Below are positions 31,025 to 38,825 of a stretch of 42,528 nucleotides of DNA, in pieces. Location: assembly GCA_035646375.1 (NCBI GenBank), contig DASRPM010000069.1, forward strand, positions 1-42,528, read 5' to 3'. The notes under the pieces are model-generated. The model saw nothing but the letters and a program-made list of their open reading frames with translations, was not told the origin of the DNA and made no database searches. The stretch comes from DASYRM01 sp035646375 (GTDB taxonomy: Bacteria > Acidobacteriota > Vicinamibacteria > Vicinamibacterales > UBA2999). Position numbers and translations under genes: made by a program. The stretch's first letter is position 1, and the number at the start of each line of letters is the position of its first letter.

Positions 31025-31093
31025 GCGCGACTCGCGGCGATTGCCGGCTCGCGGGCCGGAGCGCGCAGTTCCGTCGTATTAGAATTGACGCGA

Positions 31094-32299
31094 ATGCTCA
31101 GATTTCTCAGCGCCGGGGAGTCCCACGGCCAGGCGCTCGTCATCACCATCGACGGCATGCCCGCCGGCCTCGAGATCGACATCGACGCGCTCAACCGCCA
31201 GCTGCGGCGGCGCCAGGGCGGCTACGGACGCGGCCGGCGCATGCAGATCGAAAGCGACAAGGCGGAGATTCTGGCCGGGGTGCGGAAGGGGCGCACGACC
31301 GGTGCGCCCATCGCGATGCTCATCCGCAATCGCGACTGGGTGAACTGGCAGCAGACGATGCACGTCGAGAAGGAGATGCCCGAAGGCGCGACGGGCGCCA
31401 ACCGCGCCTCGGTGACGCGGCCGCGGCCTGGCCATGCCGATCTCGCCGGCGCGTTGAAGTACGGGCATACCGACGTACGCGACGTGCTCGAGCGGGCGAG
31501 CGCCCGCGAAACCGCGTCGCGCGTCGCCGCCGGCACGCTGGCGCGCCAGCTCCTGGCGCGCTTCGGCGTCAGGATCGCCAGCCACGTGTCGGTGATCGGC
31601 GACGAGGGGCTGCCCGGCGACCGCACGGTGTCGTTTGCCGAGGCCGAGGCGTTGAGCGACGACGCCCCCATCCGCTGTGTGGACGCGGCGATCGAGCAGC
31701 GCATGATTGCGTCCATCGATTCCGCGCGCGACGCCGGCGACACCCTCGGCGGTGCCTTCGAAATCATTGCCACCGGCGTCCCGGTGGGTCTCGGCTCGTA
31801 CGTGCAGTGGGACCGCAAGCTCGACGGCCGGCTCGGTCAGGCCATCATGTGCATCCACGCCATCAAGGCCGTCGGCATCGGCATCGGCCCGGAAGTGGCG
31901 CTGCGCCCTGGCTCGCGCGTCCACGACGAAATCCTGCCGCCCGCCTCCGCTCCCGCGGCGCTGGTGCGGCCGACCAACAACGCGGGCGGTCTCGAAGGCG
32001 GCGTCACCAACGGACAGGACCTCCGCGTGACCGGGTTCATGAAGCCGATCGCGACCCTCATGAACCCGCTGCGATCGGTGGACCTCACCACGATGCAAAA
32101 CGCGCCGGCCGCCATCGAGCGCAGCGACGTCTGCGCCGTGCCGGCGGCGGCCGTGGTGGGCGAGGCGATGGTGTCGTTCGTGCTGGCCGACGCATTCCTG
32201 GAGAAGTTCGGCGGCGATTCCGTGGACGAGATCGCGCGCCACTACGCGGCCTCGGCCGAGCAGGTCGCGGCCCGGTTCGCGGGCGGCAGCCGCGCCTGA
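31094..32299 (+). CDS. aroC: Chorismate synthase
   Basis: A 401-residue flavoenzyme forming chorismate from EPSP, the substrate of trpE and aroQ encoded in the supraoperon. Signatures include FLSAGESHGQALV (near residues 4-16), GRGRRMQIESD, TRPRPGHADL, RASARETASRVAAG and TNNAGGLEGGVTNG. The start is ATG 31094; TTG 31085 would add three residues. A TAGAAT hexamer at 31080-31085 leaves only 8 nt before the ATG, suggesting a leaderless transcript. It begins a co-directional run of housekeeping genes and is not linked to the trp attenuator. Confidence 0.97.
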   Translation: MLRFLSAGESHGQALVITIDGMPAGLEIDIDALNRQLRRRQGGYGRGRRMQIESDKAEILAGVRKGRTTGAPIAMLIRNRDWVNWQQTMHVEKEMPEGATGANRASVTRPRPGHADLAGALKYGHTDVRDVLERASARETASRVAAGTLARQLLARFGVRIASHVSVIGDEGLPGDRTVSFAEAEALSDDAPIRCVDAAIEQRMIASIDSARDAGDTLGGAFEIIATGVPVGLGSYVQWDRKLDGRLGQAIMCIHAIKAVGIGIGPEVALRPGSRVHDEILPPASAPAALVRPTNNAGGLEGGVTNGQDLRVTGFMKPIATLMNPLRSVDLTTMQNAPAAIERSDVCAVPAAAVVGEAMVSFVLADAFLEKFGGDSVDEIARHYAASAEQVAARFAGGSRA

Positions 32300-32312
32300 A
32301 CCTGCCTTCCTG

Positions 32313-32822
32313 ATGATCCGGCCCATCATCCGCTACGGCGCCGACACGCTGCACCGTGCCGCCGCGCCGGTGGCCGAGGTCACCCCCGAGATCCAGCTGC
32401 TCATCGACGACATGATCAAGACGATGTATGCCGCGCCGGGCGTCGGTCTCGCGGCGCCGCAGATCGGCGTGCCGCTGCGGATTTTCGTCGCCGACGTGTC
32501 GGTGGGCCGCGATGCGGCCGCTCTTCATGTCTTCGTGAACCCCGAGTTCGTCGAGCGCGACGGCATGCAGCTCGAGGAAGAGGGCTGCCTGAGCGTGCCC
32601 GGATTCAACGCCACCGTCGCCCGCCCGAGCCGCGCCACCGTGAAAGGGCTCGACCGCAACGGCGTGGAGCACACCGTGACCGGCACGGAGCTGCTGGCGC
32701 GCTGCTTCCAGCACGAGATGGATCACCTCGACGGCACGCTGTTCGTCGATCGGCTGCGCGGGCTGCAGAAAGACCTCATCGTCCGGAAGATCAGGAAGCT
32801 CGAACGCACCGGGAAATGGTGA
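32313..32822 (+). CDS. def: Peptide deformylase
   Basis: A 169-residue metalloenzyme that removes the formyl group from nascent N-terminal methionine. All three motifs are intact: GVGLAAPQIG (43-52), EGCLSVPG with metal ligand Cys92, and QHEMDHLDG with ligands His134 and His138 and catalytic Glu135. It is in the usual def-fmt pair; fmt begins at 32816, overlapping by 7 nt. Confidence 0.97.
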   Translation: MIRPIIRYGADTLHRAAAPVAEVTPEIQLLIDDMIKTMYAAPGVGLAAPQIGVPLRIFVADVSVGRDAAALHVFVNPEFVERDGMQLEEEGCLSVPGFNATVARPSRATVKGLDRNGVEHTVTGTELLARCFQHEMDHLDGTLFVDRLRGLQKDLIVRKIRKLERTGKW

Positions 32823-33766
32823 ACGCCCTCCGCGTCGTGTTCTTCGGCACGCCGCGGTTTGCGGTACCCACGCTCGAGGCGCTGCTCGGCTCCCGGCACG
32901 CGGTGGCAGGCGTCGTGACGCAGCCGGACCGCCCCCGCGGACGCGGACAGCGCGTCACCGACGGTCCGGTGAAGGCGCTGGCGGTCGAGCGCCGGCTGCC
33001 GCTGCTGCAGCCGGCCACGCTCCGCGATCCGTCGATGCCCGGCCAGCTCGAGGCGTGGCAGCCCGACCTCGGCGTGGTGGCAGCCTACGGCCAGCTGATT
33101 CCTTCGACGCTCCTGGCGGTGCCGCGCTTCGGGATGGTCAACGTGCACCCATCGCTCCTGCCGAAGTATCGCGGCGCCGCGCCGGTGCACCGCGCGGTCA
33201 TCGCCGGCGAGACCGAAACCGGTGTGACGATCATGCGCGTGGCCCCCAAGCTGGACTCGGGCGCGATGTTCGCGCACACCACGCGACCGATCGGTCCGGA
33301 CGAGACGAGCGACGAGCTCGAAGAGGCGCTGGCAGCGACCGGCGCACACCTGCTGGTCGAGGTCGTGGACAGCATCGCCGCCGGCACCGCGCGGGAGGAG
33401 CCGCAGGACGAACAGCTCGCGACCTACGCGGCGCGCCTGACCAAGGACGAAGGGTTGATCGACTGGACGCTCCCCGCCGCGCGCATTCACGACCGGGTGC
33501 GCGGGCTCTTCCCCTGGCCGCACGCCTACAGCTTCGTGGACGGCCGCAGAATCATCCTCTGGCGCTCCGCGCCGCAGCCCGGTGAAGTGGCGGCGGCGCC
33601 CGGGACGGTCATCCACGCCGGGAGCGACGGCGTGCACGTGGCGGCGGGAGATGGCCGCGCCCTGGCGCTGCTCGAGCTGCAATCGGAAGGCGGCCGACCG
33701 CTCCGCGCGGCCGAGTTCCTGCGCGGCCACCCGATGCAGCCCGGCGCGCGCTTCGGCGGGCCATGA
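32816..33766 (+). CDS. fmt: Methionyl-tRNA formyltransferase
   Basis: A 316-residue enzyme that formylates initiator Met-tRNA using 10-formyl-THF. Catalytic residues Asn109, His111 (NVHPSLLPKYRGAAP) and Asp147 (KLDSGAMF) are present, together with the C-terminal tRNA-binding OB-type domain (about 205-310). ATG 32816 overlaps def; GTG 32819 is the next codon. The stop overlaps rsmB in an ATGA junction. Confidence 0.96.
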   Translation: MVNALRVVFFGTPRFAVPTLEALLGSRHAVAGVVTQPDRPRGRGQRVTDGPVKALAVERRLPLLQPATLRDPSMPGQLEAWQPDLGVVAAYGQLIPSTLLAVPRFGMVNVHPSLLPKYRGAAPVHRAVIAGETETGVTIMRVAPKLDSGAMFAHTTRPIGPDETSDELEEALAATGAHLLVEVVDSIAAGTAREEPQDEQLATYAARLTKDEGLIDWTLPAARIHDRVRGLFPWPHAYSFVDGRRIILWRSAPQPGEVAAAPGTVIHAGSDGVHVAAGDGRALALLELQSEGGRPLRAAEFLRGHPMQPGARFGGP

Positions 33767-35112
33767 TCGGACCAGCGCGCGCGGCGGCGCTTCGCGTGCT
33801 GCGCGAGGTGGCGCGCGGCGACGCGCAGCCGGCCGCCGTGCTGGCGCGCGAGCATCGGGCGCTGGCCGATCCGCGCGACCGCGCGCTCGCCACCGAGATC
33901 GTCACCGGCACGCTGCGGTGGCAGCGGGCGCTCGACGCCGCCATCGCCGGTGCGGCGGCTCGCGCCATCGAGACGTTCGATGCGGATGTGCTCCTCATCC
34001 TGCGTCTCAGCCTGTATCAGCTCCTCCATCTCGATCGGGTGCCGGCCTCCGCCGTCGTGGACGACGCCGTGTCGCTGACGCGCAGCGCCGGCCAGGCGCG
34101 CGCCACCGGCTTCGTCAACGGCGTGCTGCGCACGCTCTCGCGCACCCGCGGCCAACTCGGGCGGCCGCCGCGGCCCGAGCCCGGCGCTCCGCGGCAGGCA
34201 GCCCTCACGTATCTCGGCGTCGCGCAATCGCATCCAGACTGGCTGGTCGAGCGCTGGCTCGATCGCTACGGCTTCGATCGCGCGGCCGCCTGGACCGAGT
34301 TCAACAACACCACGCCCGCGTTGACGCTTCGCGCGAATCGCCTCGTCACGTCGCGCGACGCGCTGCGCCAGGCGCTCGAGGACGAGGGCGAGCTCGAGAC
34401 GGCGCCCGGGCGCTACGCACCCGATGCCCTCGTCGTGCGCGGCGGCCGTCTGCCCGAGGCGCGCGGCCGTTTCACGATTCAAGACGAGGCCTCGCAGCTC
34501 GTGCCGCTGCTGCTCGGCGCCCGGCCCGGCGATCGCGTGCTCGATCTCTGCGCGTCGCCGGGGGGCAAGGCCACGGCGCTCGCGGCGGAGATGGCGGGCC
34601 GGGGCCTGATCGTGGCGTGCGATGCGCGAGCCCGGCGCATGCGTCTGCTGGCCACGACCGTGCGCGACAGCCGCGCGCCGAACATCCGCCTCGTGCAGGT
34701 GGGGAGCCGGGACGAGGTGCCGTTCGGGCCGGCCTTCGATCGCGTGATCGTGGACGCGCCGTGCTCCGGGCTCGGCACCGTGCGGCGCGATCCCGACATC
34801 CGCTGGCGGCGCACCGAAGCGGAGCTGGCCGGGTTCGCCGCGTACCAGGAGACACTGCTCGCACGGGCCGCCCGCGCGGTCGCTCCGGGCGGCCGTCTCG
34901 TCTACGCGACGTGCTCGAGCGAGCCGGAGGAGAACGAGGCCGTCGTGGACGCGTTCCTGGCGGCACACGCCGATTTCCGCCTCGTGGACGCGCGCGAGAT
35001 CGACGGCGCCCGGCTGGGTGTGGTGACCGACGCCCGCGGCATGCTGCGCACGCTGCCGTTCCTCCACGGGCTCGAGGCCTTCTTCGCCGCCGCGCTCGTT
35101 CGGGTCGCGTAG
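33763..35112 (+). CDS. rsmB: 16S rRNA (cytosine-967-C5)-methyltransferase
   Basis: A 449-residue SAM-dependent RNA methyltransferase. The NusB-like N-terminal domain spans about 1-135. The Rossmann methyltransferase domain contains LDLCASPGGKATAL (SAM site), DAPCSGLGT with a conserved Cys near 334, and YATCSSEPEEN with the catalytic Cys near 384. The length is normal. It follows fmt with a 4-nt overlap, as in many bacteria. Confidence 0.95.
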   Translation: MIGPARAAALRVLREVARGDAQPAAVLAREHRALADPRDRALATEIVTGTLRWQRALDAAIAGAAARAIETFDADVLLILRLSLYQLLHLDRVPASAVVDDAVSLTRSAGQARATGFVNGVLRTLSRTRGQLGRPPRPEPGAPRQAALTYLGVAQSHPDWLVERWLDRYGFDRAAAWTEFNNTTPALTLRANRLVTSRDALRQALEDEGELETAPGRYAPDALVVRGGRLPEARGRFTIQDEASQLVPLLLGARPGDRVLDLCASPGGKATALAAEMAGRGLIVACDARARRMRLLATTVRDSRAPNIRLVQVGSRDEVPFGPAFDRVIVDAPCSGLGTVRRDPDIRWRRTEAELAGFAAYQETLLARAARAVAPGGRLVYATCSSEPEENEAVVDAFLAAHADFRLVDAREIDGARLGVVTDARGMLRTLPFLHGLEAFFAAALVRVA

Positions 35113-35120
35113 TCCCGCAG

Positions 35121-35140
35121 GGCGGGGCTTTAGCCCCGCC
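35121..35140. repeat. Palindrome after rsmB
   Basis: Arms GGCGGGGCT and AGCCCCGCC (perfect 9-bp stem) flank TT, with the CTTTAG centre seen in the trpF palindrome. It lies 9 bp after the rsmB stop; no T-tract follows. Confidence 0.75.
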
Positions 35141-35163
35141 GGCGTGGTACGATCACGAGGTTC

Positions 35164-35886
35164 ATGCCGCTCGGCACGCGCGTCTGGAAGCTCGGAAAGC
35201 TGCTGCTCCTGGCGGCCGCCCTCGGCGTCACGTTCCTCGTCTTCTTCGGCATCGCCATGCGGGCCGCGCTCAAGGCCCGCGAGGTGCGGGTCCCGGGCCT
35301 GGTCGGGTCCACCGTAGCCGAAGCGACGAGGTCGCTGGGGTCGATCGGGCTGGGGCTGCGCGTGGACGACACGCAACGGCCGGACCAGCACGTGCCGGCC
35401 GGACACATCATGCAGCAGGAGCCGTCGTCGGGCGCGCTGGCACGGCAGCAGCGCACCGTGCGGGTGTGGGTCAGCTCGGGGCCGCGCGCCACGGTCGTGC
35501 CGCAGCTCGCCGCGCAGACCGAACGGACGGCGCGCATCCGGCTCGAACAGGGCGGGCTGACCATCGCCTCGCTCACGGAGATCCGCTCGACGGCGTATCC
35601 GGCCGACACCGTCATCGCCCAGGACCCGCCGGCTGCCACGATGGCGCCCGGCGTCTCGCTGCTCGTGAACCGCGCGGAGGAAGGGGCCGCATACGTGATG
35701 CCCGACGTCATCGGGATCGACGGCACGCGCGCCGCAGACACGCTGCGCAAGCAGGGGCTGCGCGTCACCGTGGTAGGGTCGCAGCCGTATGCAGACGTGC
35801 CGCCCGGCACCGTCGTCCGCCAGCGCCCGTCCGGCGGGTTCAAGGTGACGGCGGCCGACGCCGTGTCGCTCGAGGTGAGCCGGTGA
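35164..35886 (+). CDS. Membrane-anchored protein with three PASTA domains
   Basis: A 240-residue protein: N-terminal membrane segment (about residues 10-33), then three extracytoplasmic PASTA repeats of about 66 residues, each with a proline-x-hydrophobic opening and an IxQxPxxG-type end (IMQQEPSSGALA; VIAQDPPAATMAPG; VVRQRPSGGFK). PASTA domains bind peptidoglycan or lipid II in kinases and PBPs, but there is no kinase or transpeptidase domain. Start ATG 35164 follows TACGAT (35148-35153) by 10 nt. The stop overlaps rpe (GTGA). In Firmicutes this locus holds the PASTA kinase PrkC. Confidence 0.88.
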   Translation: MPLGTRVWKLGKLLLLAAALGVTFLVFFGIAMRAALKAREVRVPGLVGSTVAEATRSLGSIGLGLRVDDTQRPDQHVPAGHIMQQEPSSGALARQQRTVRVWVSSGPRATVVPQLAAQTERTARIRLEQGGLTIASLTEIRSTAYPADTVIAQDPPAATMAPGVSLLVNRAEEGAAYVMPDVIGIDGTRAADTLRKQGLRVTVVGSQPYADVPPGTVVRQRPSGGFKVTAADAVSLEVSR

Positions 35887-36569
35887 GCGCCGGCGGCATC
35901 CGCATCGCCCCGTCGATCCTCTCGGCCGACTTCGCGGCGCTCGGCCGCGACATCGCCGCCGCCGAGCGCGGCGGCGCCGATCTCATTCACGTCGACGTGA
36001 TGGACGGCCACTTCGTCCCCAACATCACGATGGGGCCGCCGGTCGTGCAGGCCGTGAAGCGCGCCGCGACGCGGCCGCTCGACGTGCACCTGATGATCGA
36101 GGACCCGGATCGCTACATCGAGGCCTTTGTGAAGGCGGGCGCGCACATGGTGTCGGTGCACGTCGAGGCGGTGCCGCACCTGCACCGCACGCTGGCGTAC
36201 ATCCGCTCGTTCGGCGCGCTCGCCGGGGCGGTGATCAACCCCGCCACGCCGGCGTCGGCGCTCGAGGCGATTGCCGGCGATCTGGATTTCGTCGTGGTGA
36301 TGTCGGTGAACCCGGGCTTCGGCGGTCAGAAGTTCATCCCGCAGAGCCTCGACAAGATCCGGCGCGTGCGCGCCGTGCTGAGCGCGGCGGGCTCGAACGC
36401 CCCCATCGAGGTGGACGGGGGCGTGGACGCGACCAACATCGAGGCGATCGCCGCCGCGGGCGCGTCGATCTTCGTGGCCGGCCACGCCATCTTCGGGACG
36501 CCGGATGCGGAGACCGCCACCCGCGCGCTGCGGGCCCTGGCCGAGCAGGGCACCCGCGCCGAGGCATGA
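35883..36569 (+). CDS. rpe: Ribulose-phosphate 3-epimerase
   Basis: A 228-residue TIM-barrel pentose-phosphate enzyme. Motifs: IAPSILSADFAAL, HVDVMDGHFVPNITMGP (metal His and catalytic Asp), DVHLMIEDP, MSVNPGFGGQKFI and EVDGGVDATNI with the second catalytic Asp. Start GTG 35883 overlaps the PASTA gene stop in a GTGA junction. The stop overlaps the thioesterase start (ATGA at 36566). Confidence 0.96.
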   Translation: MSAGGIRIAPSILSADFAALGRDIAAAERGGADLIHVDVMDGHFVPNITMGPPVVQAVKRAATRPLDVHLMIEDPDRYIEAFVKAGAHMVSVHVEAVPHLHRTLAYIRSFGALAGAVINPATPASALEAIAGDLDFVVVMSVNPGFGGQKFIPQSLDKIRRVRAVLSAAGSNAPIEVDGGVDATNIEAIAAAGASIFVAGHAIFGTPDAETATRALRALAEQGTRAEA

Positions 36570-37012
36570 GCGACGGTAACGGCGTCCGCCGGGCACGCGT
36601 GCGCGTGCGCTACGCCGACACCGACCAGATGGGCGTGACCTATCACGCCAACTATCTCGTGTGGTTCGAAGTGGGCCGCACCGACTGGCTGCGCGGGTCG
36701 GGGTGGACCTACCGCGACATGGAAGAAGCCGGGGTCTCGCTGCCCGTCATCGAGGTGTTCTGCCAATACCACCAGCCCGCCCGGTACGACGACGAGATCG
36801 AGATCCGGACGCGGGCGACGCTGCTGACACCGGTGCGGATCCGGTTCGACTACGAGGTCGTCCGGGTGGCCGACGGCACCGCCTCGGCGTCGGGGCACAG
36901 TGTCCACGCGGCGCTGAATCAGGCCGGCCGCCCCTGCCGCCTGCCCGAGCGCGTGGTCGAGATGCTGGACAGCCCGGCCGGCCAACCCGGCAGTCCGACC
37001 GTCTACAATTGA
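36566..37012 (+). CDS. YbgC/FcbC-type acyl-CoA thioesterase
   Basis: A 148-residue hotdog-fold thioesterase that hydrolyses short- or medium-chain acyl-CoA. The conserved Asp20 is in YADTDQMGVTYHANYLVWFE, with His27 in the YHANY motif. The family is often linked to the Tol-Pal envelope system, and a bamD-like gene follows here, though tolQRAB is not in the window. It overlaps rpe by 4 nt. The stop region includes a TACAAT sequence. Confidence 0.88.
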   Translation: MSDGNGVRRARVRVRYADTDQMGVTYHANYLVWFEVGRTDWLRGSGWTYRDMEEAGVSLPVIEVFCQYHQPARYDDEIEIRTRATLLTPVRIRFDYEVVRVADGTASASGHSVHAALNQAGRPCRLPERVVEMLDSPAGQPGSPTVYN

Positions 37013-37019
37013 GGGACAG

Positions 37020-37037
37020 GCGGGTCTGCAGATCCGC
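37020..37037. repeat. Imperfect palindrome upstream of bamD
   Basis: Arms GCGGGTCT and AGATCCGC (one G-U pair) flank GC. The sequence resembles the 9079-9094 palindrome at the other end of the window. Confidence 0.6.
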
Positions 37038-37071
37038 AACGACAAGAGATCCAAAAGGCTTTCAAGAACTC

Positions 37072-37890
37072 ATGACTGACTGGCAACTCTTCCGCGCACC
37101 GGCGCTCTGGCGGGCCGCGGCCGTTCTCGCGGTGGCCCTCACCGCCGCCGCCTGCGGCGGCAAGAACAACGTGGTCCCGACCGACATCTCGCAGCCGGAC
37201 CGCTACCTGTTGGAACGCGGCGACGAGGCGCTCAAGCGGAAGCGCTGGGCCGACGCCCGCGAGTATTACCGGCAGGTGGTGGACAACTACCCGCAGAGCC
37301 CGATACGGCCGGACGCCAAGCTCGGCATCGGCGAGACGTATCTCGGCGAGGGATCGTCCGAGTCGCTCGTCATGGGCGCAAACGAGTTCCGCGAGTTCCT
37401 CACCTTCTATCCGACCAACGCCAAGGCGGACGTGGCGCAGTTCCGTTTGGCCCTGTGCCATCAGCGGCAGATGCGCGCAGCCGAGCGTGACCAGACGGAA
37501 ACGAAGGAGAGCCTGCGGGAATACCAGGTGTTCTTCGACCGCTATCCCAACAGCCCCCTGATGCCCGAGGTCCGGGAAAAGTGGCGCGAGGCGCGGGACC
37601 GGCTGAGCATGGCCTCCTACCGCGTCGGCGTGCACTATTTCCGGTCACGCTGGTACCCGGGGGCCGTCGATCGTTTCCGCGAAGTGCTCAAAGAGGATCC
37701 GGAATTCACGGGACGGGACGGCGTCTACTTCCACCTCGCCGAATCGCTGCTCCGTGCCGACGGGACGGCCGATAAGAAGAACGGGAAAGCGCAGGCGATC
37801 CCGTACTACGAGCGCCTGCTGTCCGAATTTGCACAGAGCGAGTACGCCGAGGACACGAGAAAGCGCCTGCAGGCGTTGAACGCGCAGTAG
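37072..37890 (+). CDS. bamD: BamD-like outer membrane assembly lipoprotein
   Basis: A 272-residue TPR lipoprotein of the BAM complex, which inserts beta-barrel proteins into the outer membrane. The signal peptide ends in a lipobox-like ALTAAACGG, with the lipidation Cys near residue 24. Five TPR-like helix pairs follow (RYLLERGDEALKRKRWADAREYY, then FREFLTFYPTNAKADVAQF, LREYQVFFDRYPNSPL). Length and layout fit BamD/YfiO. The gene indicates a diderm envelope. ATG 37072 was chosen. Confidence 0.88.
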   Translation: MTDWQLFRAPALWRAAAVLAVALTAAACGGKNNVVPTDISQPDRYLLERGDEALKRKRWADAREYYRQVVDNYPQSPIRPDAKLGIGETYLGEGSSESLVMGANEFREFLTFYPTNAKADVAQFRLALCHQRQMRAAERDQTETKESLREYQVFFDRYPNSPLMPEVREKWREARDRLSMASYRVGVHYFRSRWYPGAVDRFREVLKEDPEFTGRDGVYFHLAESLLRADGTADKKNGKAQAIPYYERLLSEFAQSEYAEDTRKRLQALNAQ

Positions 37891-37899
37891 CCCGGGCGG

Positions 37900-37922
37900 C
37901 CTCGATGGCTCGCCCATCGAGG
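37900..37922. repeat. Hairpin masking a ribosome site
   Basis: CCTCGATGG pairs perfectly with CCATCGAGG (9-bp stem, loop CTCGC). The GAGG at 37919-37922, the ribosome site of the gene starting at 37928, lies in the right arm, so translation may be reduced when the hairpin forms. Confidence 0.6.
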
Positions 37923-37927
37923 ACGTC

Positions 37928-38692
37928 ATGAGGTTCACACGCACGGCGGCGCTGGCCGCGCTCGCCGCATTCGCTCTCCCGGCCGCCGCGGCCGCCCAGA
38001 CCGGGCCGGCGTGGGCCGCCACCCATCTTCCCGCCGACGTGCTGCCGCTCGTCTGCGCGCCCGCCATTACCTACGAGGTGCCCGCGGTGCCGCTCCGCAT
38101 CAGCGGCGGGCAGTCGCTGGAAGTGCGCGTCGCGTGGGGCGCGGGCGACCTCGTCACCATCAATGCCGGGCGCGACAACGGCATCCAGGTCGGGCAGGAG
38201 TTCTTCGTGCGCCGCCTCCAGAAGGAGCGCGACCGGATCGTGTCGAAGGACACGCCGGGCACCGTCCGCACCGCCGGCTGGATCCGCGTGTACGCGGTGG
38301 ACGACCAGATGTCGCTGGCCACCATCCAGTACGCGTGCGACACGGTCAACGTGGACGACTATCTCGAGCCCTTCGCGCTGCCCACGGCGCTCCCCCGCGC
38401 CGCGAAGCAGGGTAAGCCCGAGAAAGGCAACTACGCGCGCGTGGTGTCGGGCAACGATCGGCGGCAGACGTTCGGCGCCGGCGAGTTCGTCGTCATCGAT
38501 CGCGGCCGCGACCACGGCATCGTGCCGGGCTCGCAGTTCGTCGTGTACCACGACAAGCAGGAGCCGGGAAACTTCCTGTACGAGGTGGCCGATGCCGTCG
38601 CCGTCGAGGTCCGCGAGTCGTCGGCGACCCTGCACGTGACGTTTTCGCGCGCGCCCGTCACGGTGAACGACTACGTGTCGATGCGGAAGTAA
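37928..38692 (+). CDS. Secreted protein with two FlgT-C-like repeats
   Basis: A 254-residue exported protein with a clear signal peptide (RTAALAALAAFALPAAAAAQ). Two similar units occur: GRDNGIQVGQEFFVRR near residues 81-96 and RGRDHGIVPGSQFVVYH near 193-209. Both are of the type seen in FlgT C-terminal and related small beta-barrel domains, which sit in periplasmic or outer-membrane proteins. No catalytic residues are visible. The ATG is 5 nt downstream of a hairpin-borne GAGG. Probably part of the bamD transcript; function unknown. Confidence 0.7.
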   Translation: MRFTRTAALAALAAFALPAAAAAQTGPAWAATHLPADVLPLVCAPAITYEVPAVPLRISGGQSLEVRVAWGAGDLVTINAGRDNGIQVGQEFFVRRLQKERDRIVSKDTPGTVRTAGWIRVYAVDDQMSLATIQYACDTVNVDDYLEPFALPTALPRAAKQGKPEKGNYARVVSGNDRRQTFGAGEFVVIDRGRDHGIVPGSQFVVYHDKQEPGNFLYEVADAVAVEVRESSATLHVTFSRAPVTVNDYVSMRK

Positions 38693-38698
38693 CCTGAC

Positions 38699-38790
38699 GG
38701 TCGGGTGGGTCTGGTAGGTCTGGTGAGTCAGGTGGGGAAAGCTCTTGTCTTACCTACCCGACCCACCTGACCTACCCGACTTACCTGACC
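38699..38790. repeat. Inverted pair of 9-nt arrays between convergent genes
   Basis: The left arm carries four GGTCNGGTR units (38699-38734). The right arm (38749-38790) is a 9-nt array of the complementary pattern. The reverse complement of the right arm matches the left at roughly four in five positions, giving a long imperfect hairpin with a loop of about 11 nt. Confidence 0.8.
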
Positions 38791-38825
38791 AACAAACGGC
38801 GCCGGGACGTTATCCAGCCCGGCGC
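38791..38825 (-). terminator. Candidate terminator of pgsA
   Basis: On the minus strand, GCGCCGGG (38825-38818) pairs perfectly with CCCGGCGC (38806-38799), loop 11, spanning the pgsA stop, and is followed by GTTTGTT. The T-run is short, so termination may be weak. Confidence 0.45.

Noticed and set aside
33582..35882. Long open frame upstream of and in frame with rpe
   Set aside because: It overlaps fmt, rsmB and the PASTA gene in another frame and has no family motifs; rpe begins at GTG 35883.
3454..38790. The 9-nt arrays as CRISPR or variable-number minisatellite loci
   Set aside because: Units are far too short and no spacers or cas genes are present; they are described as degenerate tandem arrays only.
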